A stretch of DNA of 64,000 nt from Streptomyces sp. PR69 (GTDB lineage: Bacteria; Actinomycetota; Actinomycetes; Streptomycetales; Streptomycetaceae). The position numbers and the translations under genes are program-made. Positions 1 to 8,132 of this stretch are shown in pieces. Position 1 is the first letter of the stretch; each line of letters opens with the position of its first letter. The notes beneath the pieces are model-generated. The model worked only from the letters and a program-made list of their open reading frames with translations. It was not told the DNA's origin and did no database searches. The stretch covers positions 1 through 64,000 of the forward strand of contig NZ_JAOWCB010000027.1 in NCBI RefSeq assembly GCF_026420845.1, given 5' to 3'.

Positions 1-479
1 CTGGCGCGCACCCTCGCGGCGTTGTCGGTCGTCAGCGCAGCCCGCTGTGCTCTCTCCCCCTGGGCCTGGCGGCCCGGGAGGCGCCCCCACCCTGCGCCTT
101 GCGATCTCCCCCGCGGCCCTTCGGGCGCGGGGGCGCCCCCAGCACCAGACGCGCCCGGCCCGCCCTCCGGGCGGACGACGCTACTTTGACGGCACTCCCC
201 AGGCGCGCCGGGCTGCTCCAGCGCCCCTGCACGGCCTTCGGCCGTGTCCTCGAAAGCGGGGCGATTCCAGCCCCGCCCGGGGGTGCCTGTGTCGGACGCC
301 GGGCACATCCAGCCCCGCCTGGGGGCACCTCCGTGGGGGTCCCCTGAGGGCACCTCCGTGGGGGTCCGCACGGACGGAGTCTGGGGGAGATCGAGGCGCG
401 GGGGTGCGGGGGCGGAGCCCCCGTGCGGGGTCCGGGGCGGAGCCCCAAGTTCAGGGCGCGGCATCCCCATGGCGCGCCC
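1..479. other. Intergenic region with GC-rich hairpins, no gene seen
   Basis: No credible gene is visible. The segment holds GC-rich repetitive sequence downstream of the minus-strand sugar transferase. Two copies of a small hairpin follow each other: arms CGGGGGC/GCCCCCG with a GGA loop at 407-423, and GGGGC/GCCCC with a GGA loop at 434-446. A 19-base element at 371-389 recurs inverted at 38884-38902. The block probably serves as a transcription end for the sugar transferase; that role is inferred. Confidence 0.6.
371..389 (+). repeat. Dispersed 19-bp intergenic repeat, copy 1
   Basis: The sequence CGGACGGAGTCTGGGGGAG is present here and, as its exact reverse complement, at 38884-38902. Both copies are intergenic and sit beside runs of G or C. 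This resembles the short GC-rich repetitive elements common between Streptomyces genes. Confidence 0.6.
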
Positions 480-2000
480 TCAGTACGCACCGCGGCCGTC
501 GACCACGGCCCGGAGCGTACGGCTCATCACGTCGAGGTCACTGCTGAAGGACCAGTTGTCGACGTAGTGAAGATCTAGCTGAATCGTTTCGTCCCAGGAG
601 AGGTCCGAGCGTCCGCTCACCTGCCACAGCCCCGTCATCCCGGGCTTCACCCGCAGCCGGCGCAGCTCCGTGCCGTCGTACGCCGCCACCTCCTCCGGCA
701 GCGGCGGGCGTGGACCCACCAGCGACATATCACCCGCCAGCACATTGATCAGCTGCGGCAGCTCGTCCAGCGAGGTGCGGCGCAGCAGCCGGCCGACCCG
801 CGTCACCCGGGGGTCGCGGCGCATCTTGAACATCAGCCCGTCGTGTTCGTTGCGCTCCGCCAGCTCGCTCTTGATCCGGTCCGCGTCGGCGACCATCGTG
901 CGGAACTTCCACATGGTGAACGGCCGCTGGTCCCGCCCTATGCGCTGCTGCCGGTACATGACCGGCCCGCGCGAGTCGAGCCGTATCGCCACGGCGAGCA
1001 GCAGGAACAGCGGGGAGAGCAGCGCCAGCCCGAACGCCGCGCCGCACCGGTCGGCGACGGTCTTCAGCGCCGCCTGCGCGCCCCGGCTCACCGGCGGGGC
1101 CACCCGCAGCACGGTGAGCCCGGCGACGGACGCCGCGGTGAGCCGCTTGACCGAGGTCTCCACCAGGCCCGGCGCGAGCGCCACTTCGAGCCCCGCGTCG
1201 TGCAGCGCCCAGCACAGCCCCCGCAGCCGGTCGCCGGCGAACCTCGCGCCGGGGGCGACCAGCACCAGATCCGCCTGGTGCCGGCGGGCGACGTCCACGA
1301 CGAGCCGGCCGCCCTCATGCCCGGCGCCCAGTCCCGGGTCGAGGGCGGCGGGGTCGACCCTGCCGTCGGCACGGGTGCCGTCGGCCAGCGCCCCGTCCCC
1401 GACGACGACGGTGCCGACGACGGCGTACGGATGGTCGGTACGCGTCGCCAGGCGTCCCAGCGCGCTGTCCACGGCGGCCGCCTCGCCGACGACGAGCACC
1501 CGGTCCACCGCCTGCGCCTCGCGCCGGGCGGCGGTCAGATGACGGTGCGTCACCCGACGGCAGATCAGGGTGCACGCCAGTACGGGCAGCAGCGCGCCCA
1601 GCGCGATGAGCGGATCCGGGTTCTGCGCGGCGGCGATCGACGCCACCGCCAGCACGGCGATCAGGATGAACCAGTCGTGCAGCACGGGCAGCGCGCCCCG
1701 CGACTCCCCGAGCGCCACGCGCGCGTACCGGCCTCTGGCCGTCTGCACGCCCGCCCAGGCGAGCCCGGCGAGCGCGGCGGACACGGCGGGATGCGGCTGC
1801 CGTGCCAGATCGAAGACCGTGCCCACCGACCCCGCGGCGACGACGACGTCCACGCTCAGCGCTGCGGGCAGATACCACCGCGCCTTCACCCGGTGTCCAC
1901 GTACCCGTGCCGCCGCTGCTCCGTCGCGGGGGCGCGCGCCGCGCACGGAAGGCACTGCAGCCTCATGCGTCTCATACGTACGAATGTGAACGTCCCCCAA
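480..2000 (-). CDS. Exopolysaccharide-type polyprenyl-phosphate sugar transferase
   Basis: Predicted membrane glycosylphosphotransferase that moves a sugar-1-phosphate from a nucleotide sugar to a lipid carrier, the first step of repeat-unit synthesis in exopolysaccharide pathways. The 506-residue protein has hydrophobic segments in its N-terminal half, beginning near residue 41. The C-terminal catalytic domain starts near residue 361 with MWKFRTM and continues with SLDELPQLINVL, DMSLVGPRPPLP and KPGMTGLWQVSGRS, hallmarks of the bacterial sugar transferase family (WbaP/CpsE class). Its length is usual. The start is uncertain: the longest frame begins with TTG at 2000 and no clear ribosome site is seen. 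No partner genes lie to its right, so any partners would be beyond the left edge. Confidence 0.9.
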   Translation of the reverse strand: MGDVHIRTYETHEAAVPSVRGARPRDGAAAARVRGHRVKARWYLPAALSVDVVVAAGSVGTVFDLARQPHPAVSAALAGLAWAGVQTARGRYARVALGESRGALPVLHDWFILIAVLAVASIAAAQNPDPLIALGALLPVLACTLICRRVTHRHLTAARREAQAVDRVLVVGEAAAVDSALGRLATRTDHPYAVVGTVVVGDGALADGTRADGRVDPAALDPGLGAGHEGGRLVVDVARRHQADLVLVAPGARFAGDRLRGLCWALHDAGLEVALAPGLVETSVKRLTAASVAGLTVLRVAPPVSRGAQAALKTVADRCGAAFGLALLSPLFLLLAVAIRLDSRGPVMYRQQRIGRDQRPFTMWKFRTMVADADRIKSELAERNEHDGLMFKMRRDPRVTRVGRLLRRTSLDELPQLINVLAGDMSLVGPRPPLPEEVAAYDGTELRRLRVKPGMTGLWQVSGRSDLSWDETIQLDLHYVDNWSFSSDLDVMSRTLRAVVDGRGAY

Positions 2001-2409
2001 GGTGCCTACGCCCCCCCAGGCTTGGAATCGTCAGCTCGTGGCGCTCGTGTCGCTTCGGTGGGTTACACCCGCCTTGCGTGCCAGAGAACATTACGCCACA
2101 CGCACGTTCTACAGAACACGTTCACACTTAGGCCCGGATACATCACCTTTATCCCCAACTGCTTTGCGCCATGGCTACGCTGCGTAGCGAAGGGCAGGGC
2201 CGCCGAGCCTCCCCGAATCGGTCCGCACCGCTCCCCGCGCAGGTCATGGCCCGTGTCGGAGATCCATCCAGGCCGTGGTCACGGGGTGCATTCGGAAGGT
2301 GTCTTCCGCTTTTCATATGAAAATGCAACGACCTTGAAACGCCTCCACAGCACGTCCGCCGGACGGCCGGCCGCTCAGGACGGCCGGGACCTGGCGTCCG
2401 GCGGCGGGC
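2001..2409. promoter_or_regulatory. Leader region with three inverted repeats
   Basis: This noncoding gap lies upstream of the minus-strand sugar transferase and downstream of the methyltransferase. It contains GTTCT-AC-AGAAC (2106-2117), GCTACGC-T-GCGTAGC (2174-2188) and the perfect palindrome TTTTCATATGAAAA (2310-2323). It is AT-richer than its surroundings. Operator or RNA-hairpin roles are inferred. Confidence 0.5.
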
Positions 2410-3171
2410 TCAGCGGACGGCGACCAGGACGTGGCTGTTGCCGAACTGCCAGACCGTCCCCGCGTGTGCGAAGCCCGCTTGCCGCAGCAGGGAGATATGG
2501 CCTGACAGCGTCAGGTCGTTGCCCTCGCAGCGCGGATGCCGCCGTGGGCCGACGCCGGCGAGCAGCGGCGCGAGTTCGGGGTCGGCGGCCGCGCAGGTCC
2601 ACCAGGAGTCCCAGTCATCGTGGGCGAAGGCCAGATGGCGTTCGGCGTGGCGGCGGCCGATGACGACGGCGAGGTCGGCGAGGCGGGGGGAGTCCGGGCT
2701 GATGTGGTCGCCGTTGACGAGCACGCCGCCCGGGCCGAGCCGGTCGGCCAGCTCCCGGTAGACGCGGCCCAGCGTGGGCTCGCTGAGGTAGTGCAGGGCG
2801 GTGGTGGAGACGGCCGCGTCCACCGGGCGGTTAGGGGCGAGCCCGTCCAGCCAGCCGGGCTCGCCGATCACGGCCTCGGCGTAGCGCAGGGCGGGGCCGT
2901 AGTACGCGCGCCCGAGCGCCAGCAGCAGCGGATCGGCGTCGACGGCCGTCACTTCGGCGTCCGGCAGGCGCGCCGCCAGCCGTGCCGCCAGCGCCCCCGG
3001 GCCGCTGCCCAGGTCGAGGATCAGCGGGGCGGGCCGGCCGAGGGCCATGTGCTCGACCACGTCCGCGATGACGGTGAACCGCTCCTCGCGGTCGACCGCG
3101 TACCGCTGCTGCTGGCTCTCCCAGCGCTCCACCCACCGCGCGGCCGTCACCGTGCTCATGCTGCCCATCAC
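2410..3171 (-). CDS. SAM-dependent class I methyltransferase
   Basis: Predicted small-molecule methyltransferase of 253 residues. The SAM-binding motif I is clear (ILDLGSGPGALA, about residues 51-62), followed by VDADP at the end of the next strand. The substrate cannot be read from sequence. It is the last gene of a minus-strand run with three PLP enzymes, 45 bases after the aminotransferase, so it may share their pathway. The start is GTG 3171 (GTGATG, with GGAGG about 10 bases upstream); ATG 3159 is the alternative. A Zur/Fur-like half palindrome (3211-3225) lies just upstream and could drive it separately. Confidence 0.85.
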   Translation of the reverse strand: MMGSMSTVTAARWVERWESQQQRYAVDREERFTVIADVVEHMALGRPAPLILDLGSGPGALAARLAARLPDAEVTAVDADPLLLALGRAYYGPALRYAEAVIGEPGWLDGLAPNRPVDAAVSTTALHYLSEPTLGRVYRELADRLGPGGVLVNGDHISPDSPRLADLAVVIGRRHAERHLAFAHDDWDSWWTCAAADPELAPLLAGVGPRRHPRCEGNDLTLSGHISLLRQAGFAHAGTVWQFGNSHVLVAVR

Positions 3172-3210
3172 CGCTCGTGCGCCTCCGCCGTTGTGGCCCA
3201 GCCCTGCTTA

Positions 3211-3225
3211 TGAAAATCATTGCAG
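3211..3225 (-). promoter_or_regulatory. Possible metal-regulator (Zur/Fur-like) site
   Basis: The sequence TGAAAATCATTGCAG matches the left half of the actinomycete Zur-box pattern as I remember it (TGAAAATGATTTTCA), but the right half is poor. It overlaps the stop of the aminotransferase and lies about 40 bases before the methyltransferase start. The call is tentative. Confidence 0.25.
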
Positions 3226-4491
3226 ACTGGCGAGGGCTGTGAGCAACCCTTGTACCTCTTCAGGGGTGTTGTGTATGTGGAGACTCACCCGCACCGAGGC
3301 GTCCCTCCCGCCGCCGGGTGAGCCCCCGGCCTGGCAGTGGCCGTCGGACCGCACCATGAAGCCGCGGCTGAAGAGGATGAAGCCGAGGTCCTGCGAGCCG
3401 ATCTCACGGTGCCGGAACGTCACGATGCTCCGGCGGCGCTGCACCCGTGACCCGGCGGCCAGGCTCGTCTGACAGCCCAGGACCTCGTATGCGTCCATCC
3501 GGCTGAGCCCATCGGTGAGCAGGGACGTCAGCGCCGCGGTCCAGCGCTCTATCCGGTCGGTTCCCGCGGCGTCCAGCCAGTCGAGCGCGGCCGTCAGGCT
3601 GGCCACCCCGGCGGTGTTCGGCGTGCCGGACCAGCCGCCCGGCCGGAAGGCGGGCCCGCGCCGCCCCCGCGCCCAGACCGCGCCCGTGCCGGGCAGCGCC
3701 ATGGCCTTGTGGCCGGAGAAGACCACGAAGTCCACGTCCAGGTCCGCCACGGAGACCGGCAGATGGCCGATGCTCTGCGCCGCGTCCAGACAGATGGGCA
3801 CCTCAGGGCCGACGACCTGCCGGATGCGGTGCACGTTCATATCGGCGCCGTACACATGGTGCACATGGGTCGCCGCCACCAAGCGGGTGCGCGGGCCGAC
3901 GACGCCGGCGAGCGCCGCCGGGTCGTAGTCGCCGGAGCCCCGCTGGCGCGGCAGCTCCCGTACCGCGATCCGCACGCCCTGACGGGCCAGCAGCTCCCGC
4001 GCATCCAGCCACGGCGTCAGATTCGCCTGGTGGTCGGCGAACGGCACGACGATCTCGTCGCCGTCGGCCACCAGCTCCGGCAGCCAGTCACGGGCGACGG
4101 TGCGCAGCCCCTCCGTGGTCCCGCTGGTGAAGTGCACCGAGGACCGTTCGGGGTCGGGGTCGCCCAGAAAGCGCCTGACGCGGTCGCGGGCGTCCTCCAT
4201 CAGCGCCGTCGTGGTGTTGGCCCAGGGGTAGGAGCCCCGGCCTGCGTTGGCGTTGGAGGTGGTGAGATAGCGGTGGACGGCGTCCAGGACGGCCTGCGGC
4301 TTCTGGGAGGTGGCCGCGCTGTCGCAGTACGCCAGCTCCGGATTCCCGCGGATGATGGGGAACTCGTCGCGCAGCGGACGCTGCCATGACGCCAGCTCCT
4401 TCAGCTCCCGCGCGGGATCGACGGGATCAACGGGATCAACGGGCTTGATGGGCGTGACGGGCTTGACGGGGTCCATGGGGCCGCCGGCCAT
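3217..4491 (-). CDS. Class V aminotransferase / cysteine desulfurase-like PLP enzyme
   Basis: A fold-type I PLP enzyme of 424 residues, closest in pattern to SufS-type cysteine desulfurases and selenocysteine lyases. Visible features are FTSGTTEG (121-128), the PLP-pyridine aspartate in ICLDAAQ (D236), the Schiff-base lysine in FSGHKAMALPGTG (K262) and a cysteine in SDGHCQA (C386), where SufS carries its catalytic Cys. It may therefore mobilise sulfur, or act as an aminotransferase or epimerase. The start ATG 4491 lies one base after the stop of the upstream cysteine-synthase/rhodanese gene, so translation is probably coupled. The N-terminus is a Pro-Val/Asp-Pro repeat encoded by 9-base tandem repeats. 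Confidence 0.85.
   Translation of the reverse strand: MAGGPMDPVKPVTPIKPVDPVDPVDPARELKELASWQRPLRDEFPIIRGNPELAYCDSAATSQKPQAVLDAVHRYLTTSNANAGRGSYPWANTTTALMEDARDRVRRFLGDPDPERSSVHFTSGTTEGLRTVARDWLPELVADGDEIVVPFADHQANLTPWLDARELLARQGVRIAVRELPRQRGSGDYDPAALAGVVGPRTRLVAATHVHHVYGADMNVHRIRQVVGPEVPICLDAAQSIGHLPVSVADLDVDFVVFSGHKAMALPGTGAVWARGRRGPAFRPGGWSGTPNTAGVASLTAALDWLDAAGTDRIERWTAALTSLLTDGLSRMDAYEVLGCQTSLAAGSRVQRRRSIVTFRHREIGSQDLGFILFSRGFMVRSDGHCQAGGSPGGGRDASVRVSLHIHNTPEEVQGLLTALASLQ
4387..4472 (-). repeat. 9-bp tandem repeat encoding a DPV/KPV N-terminal segment
   Basis: Imperfect 9-base units of the type GGGATCAAC / GGCTTGACG run through the first 30 codons of the aminotransferase. They encode repeated Asp-Pro-Val and Lys-Pro-Val. 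The frame is kept, so the repeat number can vary without breaking the gene. Confidence 0.7.
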
Positions 4492-4492
4492 G

Positions 4493-5881
4493 TCAGTCAC
4501 GCACCAGGGGAGCGCCCGCGTCCCGCCAGGCGATGATGCCGCCGGCGAGGCTCCGTACATCGGGATGCCCCATGCGCGTCAGCAGCGCCGCGTACCGCGC
4601 GGACTTCTCGCCCACCGGGCAGGCCAGCAGCACCGGTTGCCGCCTGCCGAACGGCAGTCCGCCGCGCACCAGCTCCTCGAAGAGCTCGTCCACGATGTTG
4701 ACCGAGCCGTCGATGTGCAACGCGGCATAGGCGAACGGCCCGCGCAGATCAATCACCAGCGGCCGCTGCTCCGCGATCCACTTCTGCGCCTCGGCGACCC
4801 CGATGACGGACGCCCCGCGGATCTCGGCCTCGGTGACCGAGGCGGCGGAGTTCTTCGCCGGGGGCCGGCCCAGCAGCTCGGGACGCCGCTGCCGTACATA
4901 TCCGAGGTAGCTCTCCACCCGGTCGCAGACGATGAACACGGCGGTCCTGCGCTCAGGCTCCGCCCCTCGCGCCCCTCGCGCCCCTTGCGCGCCGCCCTCC
5001 GCCAAAACGGCGTCGGCCGCCGTCTGGGCGTCGACCGAGGCGAGATGCCGGACCGCCCCGTAGTACGCCGCCCCGCCCGTCGGCCCCGCGAGTATCCCGC
5101 AGCGGCGGAGCAGCGTCAGCATTCCGTCGATGGCCTCGTCGGCGCTCACCGACTCGATCGCGTCATAGGTGCCCGGATCAAAGATCCCGACCTCCTGCAC
5201 CTCGTCGATGGTGCGGATGCCGGGGATGAAGTCCGACTTCTCACCGACCAGCCCGACGACGGACACGGGCCTCGCGGGGTCGTGCTCCCGGAGCGTCCTG
5301 GCCGTTCCGGTGGACGAGCCGGCCGTCCCCACGCATGCGATCAGCCAGTCGGGGGCCCGGCCGTCCAGATCCGCGATGATCTCCGGGCCGGTGCCCGTCG
5401 CATGTGCCTGGGTGTTGAGGTCGTTGAAATACTGATCCGTGTGCAGATGGGCGCCGCCCGGCCGGCTGAGCTGCTGATGGAACAGGGTCAGCGGATCGTC
5501 GGTGTCGGTCGGGTCCAGGCACTCCGACTGCCCGGGCAGCTCCTCTATTTCCGCGCCCAGCAGCAGAAGCAGCTCCTTGATCTCCGGTATGCGCATCCGG
5601 TTGGTGACGGACTTGAACGGCAGCCCGTGCATGCCCGCGATGAGCGCCAGCGCCTTGGCGGTGTTCCCGCTGGACAGCTCCACGATCGTCGCCCCGCTCT
5701 GCTGCGCGCCGTGCAGCCTGGGGCGGGCCATGTTCCATGCGGCGCGGTCCTTGAGGGAGCCGAAGGGGTTGAGCATCTCCAGCTTGGCGTAGAGGTCGAT
5801 ATGGCGGAGCCCGTGCACATCCGGAGCGATGCGGACCAGCGGGGTGTTGCCGATGGCCTCGGTGATGCTGTCGTACCTCAT
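4493..5881 (-). CDS. Cysteine synthase-like PLP enzyme fused to a rhodanese domain
   Basis: A two-domain protein of 462 residues. Residues 1-320 form a fold-type II PLP enzyme of the cysteine synthase family: Schiff-base lysine in FGSLKDRAAW (K44), phosphate-side SSGNTAKA (70-77) and glycine loop GTAGSSTG (185-192). After a variable Ala/Arg/Gly linker, residues about 355-460 form a rhodanese domain with the active loop ACPVGEKSARY (catalytic C421). Such a fusion could accept a sulfane sulfur and use it in beta-replacement; the substrate is unknown. The start ATG 5881 overlaps the upstream decarboxylase stop in ATGA. Siderophore diaminopropionate synthases (SbnA type) are alternative relatives, but no siderophore synthetase is nearby. 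Confidence 0.88.
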   Translation of the reverse strand: MRYDSITEAIGNTPLVRIAPDVHGLRHIDLYAKLEMLNPFGSLKDRAAWNMARPRLHGAQQSGATIVELSSGNTAKALALIAGMHGLPFKSVTNRMRIPEIKELLLLLGAEIEELPGQSECLDPTDTDDPLTLFHQQLSRPGGAHLHTDQYFNDLNTQAHATGTGPEIIADLDGRAPDWLIACVGTAGSSTGTARTLREHDPARPVSVVGLVGEKSDFIPGIRTIDEVQEVGIFDPGTYDAIESVSADEAIDGMLTLLRRCGILAGPTGGAAYYGAVRHLASVDAQTAADAVLAEGGAQGARGARGAEPERRTAVFIVCDRVESYLGYVRQRRPELLGRPPAKNSAASVTEAEIRGASVIGVAEAQKWIAEQRPLVIDLRGPFAYAALHIDGSVNIVDELFEELVRGGLPFGRRQPVLLACPVGEKSARYAALLTRMGHPDVRSLAGGIIAWRDAGAPLVRD

Positions 5882-7515
5882 GCGTACGGTCCCCCCGTAG
5901 GTGTGCCCGTGCGTGTGTCTGTGCGTGTGTCCGTGTCCGTGTCTGCGCCTGTGTTCGTGTCTGTGTCCGGGTGTGTGCGGGTGATGGGCCAGTACTCCTG
6001 GTCGAGCCGCCACTGCCAGCCGCCCGTCCCCCGCGCCCCGGGCTCCTGCCAGACGGCGACCCGGCGGGCGAGCGGCTGCCGCTGCGCGCGCGTGGCCCCG
6101 AAGTCCATGCAGTACCCGGCCGTGTTGGCGAAGGCGAGCAGATCACCCGGCCGTGGCAGACGGGGCAGAAAGGCCTTTCTCCGGCTGATCAGATCCGATT
6201 CGAGGCACAGATTCCCCATCAGGTGCACCCCCACGGGCCCCTCCTCACGGCCGTGCTCGCGGCTGCCCTCGGGGCACTGCTCAGGGCTGCCCTCGCGGGC
6301 CAGCGGCACGGGGTCCATCAGCACGCCGTGGTCCTCCAGGCTGACGTCGCCGGCGTTCATCGCGAGGCGTACGAGGTGCTCGCCCGTGTCCGTACGCCGT
6401 ACCTCAAGCACCGTCGCCAGGGACAGACCGCACTGGTCGGCCAGCGCGCGCCCTGGCTCGGCGTACAGCTCGTACATGCTCTCCAGCAGCAGGGTGCCGA
6501 GCGGTCTGCCCAGCCCGGGGGCAGGGCGGGACAGCAGCGCGTCGAGATAGCCGGCCCCGGCGACCTGCCGGTGCGCCGGATACAGGGCGAGCGCCCCCTT
6601 GAGCGTGCCGTTCTCGACGCGCAGCCCATAGCCGTGACCGCCCCAGGTCAGCGGGGGCCGCCGGCCCATGACCGCGTCGGTGAGCGCGGTGGTGTAGCGC
6701 TCCCACTGGGCGGCGTGGGCCAGATAGCCGGTGCCGAAGCCCCCGCCGACGTCGACGGCGCGCGGCGAGAACCCCCGTATCCGCAGCTCCTCCATGGCCC
6801 GCAGACAGCCTTCGAGCGCCTTGGCCTTCTCGTCCAGACCGGTGGTGTCGAGGTGATAGCCGACGCCGATCGGCTCCAGCGCCTCACGGTGCCGCTCCAC
6901 GGCGTCGAGAGTTGCGTCCAGGTCCTTCACAGGGGTGCCGAAGCGGCTGCGGCGGGAGAGGGTCCGCGTGCCCGACGCGGGCGTCTCGAACTCCGACAGC
7001 CGCAGCAGCAGCCGGAGCCGCGGCAGCCCGTACGCGCGCACCAGGCGCGCGGCCTCCTCCACCTCCTGTACGCCGTCGGCGTTCACCGTCACCCCGGAAC
7101 GCGCCGCGAGCCAGAGGAACTCCGGGCTCTTGGGGCCGGTCGCCACGATCCGCTCCCCGGCGAACCCGGCCCCCAGGCCGTGCCGCAGCTCGCCCAGGGA
7201 GGCCACATCGAGCCCGGCGCCCAGCCGCTCACCGGTGGCGGCGAGCCGCCGGACCAGGGCGCTGGAGCGGTTCGCCTTGTGCGCGAAGTAGATCCGCCCG
7301 GCGAGCCGGTGGCGGCGGTAGACAGCGCGGAACCGCTCCGCGTTCGCCGCGATCTGCTCCGGCAGCAGGATGTGGAGGGGCGAGCCCAGCGCGGCCACCA
7401 GCCCGTGGAGGAAGGCGGTCTCCTTCAGCAGCGACGCCAGCGGAGGCTCAAGCCGCGGTTCGAGGTACAGCGGATCGGGTAACGGCGGTTCCAGGTGCAT
7501 GGGGGCGTTGCTCAT
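5878..7515 (-). CDS. Y4yA-type PLP-dependent decarboxylase (DAP/ornithine decarboxylase fold)
   Basis: A fold-type III PLP enzyme of 545 residues, related to diaminopimelate and arginine decarboxylases. Visible landmarks are the Schiff-base lysine in FAHKANRS (K80), the phosphate loop VDVGGGFGTGY (GGGFG 257-261), EPGRAL (353-358), CLESD (437-441, in place of the usual CESGD) and AGYCMDFG (Y468). It resembles the family named after rhizobial y4yA. The last 40 residues are a Thr/Asp-rich tail from hexamer repeats and are unlikely to be catalytic. A good ribosome site (GGAGGAA) precedes ATG 7515. It is the first gene of the four-gene unit; the candidate operator at 7571-7586 lies upstream. The substrate is unassigned. 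Confidence 0.87.
   Translation of the reverse strand: MSNAPMHLEPPLPDPLYLEPRLEPPLASLLKETAFLHGLVAALGSPLHILLPEQIAANAERFRAVYRRHRLAGRIYFAHKANRSSALVRRLAATGERLGAGLDVASLGELRHGLGAGFAGERIVATGPKSPEFLWLAARSGVTVNADGVQEVEEAARLVRAYGLPRLRLLLRLSEFETPASGTRTLSRRSRFGTPVKDLDATLDAVERHREALEPIGVGYHLDTTGLDEKAKALEGCLRAMEELRIRGFSPRAVDVGGGFGTGYLAHAAQWERYTTALTDAVMGRRPPLTWGGHGYGLRVENGTLKGALALYPAHRQVAGAGYLDALLSRPAPGLGRPLGTLLLESMYELYAEPGRALADQCGLSLATVLEVRRTDTGEHLVRLAMNAGDVSLEDHGVLMDPVPLAREGSPEQCPEGSREHGREEGPVGVHLMGNLCLESDLISRRKAFLPRLPRPGDLLAFANTAGYCMDFGATRAQRQPLARRVAVWQEPGARGTGGWQWRLDQEYWPITRTHPDTDTNTGADTDTDTRTDTRTGTPTGGPYA
5885..5975 (-). repeat. Hexamer tandem repeat in the 3' end of the decarboxylase gene
   Basis: Imperfect GTGTCC/GTGTCT/GTGCGT hexamers, read on the minus strand as Asp-Thr and Arg-Thr pairs, make up the extreme C-terminus of the Y4yA-type protein. 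The stretch ends exactly at the start/stop overlap with the next gene. Confidence 0.7.
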
Positions 7516-7570
7516 CCCAGCTGTTCCTCCCCGACGAGGAATGCGGACCCGCGCCAGCCTTCGATCGTAT

Positions 7571-7586
7571 GACCATATCCATGGTC
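7571..7586. promoter_or_regulatory. Inverted repeat GACCAT-N4-ATGGTC, candidate operator
   Basis: Perfect six-base arms GACCAT and ATGGTC are separated by ATCC, 56-71 bases upstream of the decarboxylase start on the minus strand. Size and position fit a dimeric repressor site. No regulator gene is adjacent. Confidence 0.4.
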
Positions 7587-7803
7587 GGCCTCTTTATGCC
7601 CGACTTCCAGGCCCGGGACGGCTTTCCATGGCGGATACGGCCGGTTCGCACGGTCAACTTCCCCATCAGTCACATGAGTCGCATGGGCTGCGCATGATGG
7701 TCTCCGCGCCGTCCTCGTCCTCCGGGCGACGGCGGCCGGCAGCCGGGCGTGCCGGGGGGCCGGGCTCCCCGAGCAGCCGGCCCGCCTCCACTCACCACTG
7801 CCC

Positions 7804-7856
7804 TGTCTCCGCTTGTCTGCGCTTCTGTCTCCGCTTCTGTCTCCGCTTCCGTCTCC
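7804..7856 (+). repeat. 12-bp intergenic tandem repeat
   Basis: About four copies of TGTCTCCGCTTC with small changes lie in the intergenic region. They are similar in style to the in-frame repeats elsewhere in this window. Confidence 0.7.
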
Positions 7857-8132
7857 CTGGGCGACGGCCTCCACATCCGCCAGGCGAAGGTGTATACAAC
7901 CGACGGGGGAGTGCCTCGCCAGCCCCCTGTGCGCCGCTGTCGGTCCGGAAGAAGCCTCGTTATCAATGGAGTAAACGCAACCATACCTACGTCGCAATTC
8001 CGATAACCCTCATGTCATGACGAACGCGGCATCCGCCGAGGAATGCCGAGGAATGTAACTGTCAGCTGCTGGGTAGCTCCACGGCGGGGCCATGGCGCGG
8101 CCGGGCCCGTTGAGAGATGGGGGAGGAATTTG

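Larger units (their letters stand above)
7516..8132. other. Divergent intergenic region, no gene supported
   Basis: A gap of 617 bases between the minus-strand decarboxylase and the plus-strand prenyltransferase. It must hold promoters for both directions. It contains a palindrome at 7571-7586 and a 12-base tandem repeat at 7804-7856. A 104-codon minus-strand frame crosses the repeat (Glu-Thr-Glu-Ala), but it has no ribosome site or recognisable domain, so I do not call it. Confidence 0.6.

Noticed and set aside
4493..5881. Diaminopropionate (staphyloferrin-type) siderophore synthase
   Set aside because: The decarboxylase and cysteine-synthase partners are suggestive, but there is no SbnB-like dehydrogenase or siderophore synthetase, and the rhodanese fusion points to sulfur chemistry.
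7670..7984. Small minus-strand gene across the 12-bp repeat
   Set aside because: No ribosome site, no domain, and the frame exists because of the repeat.
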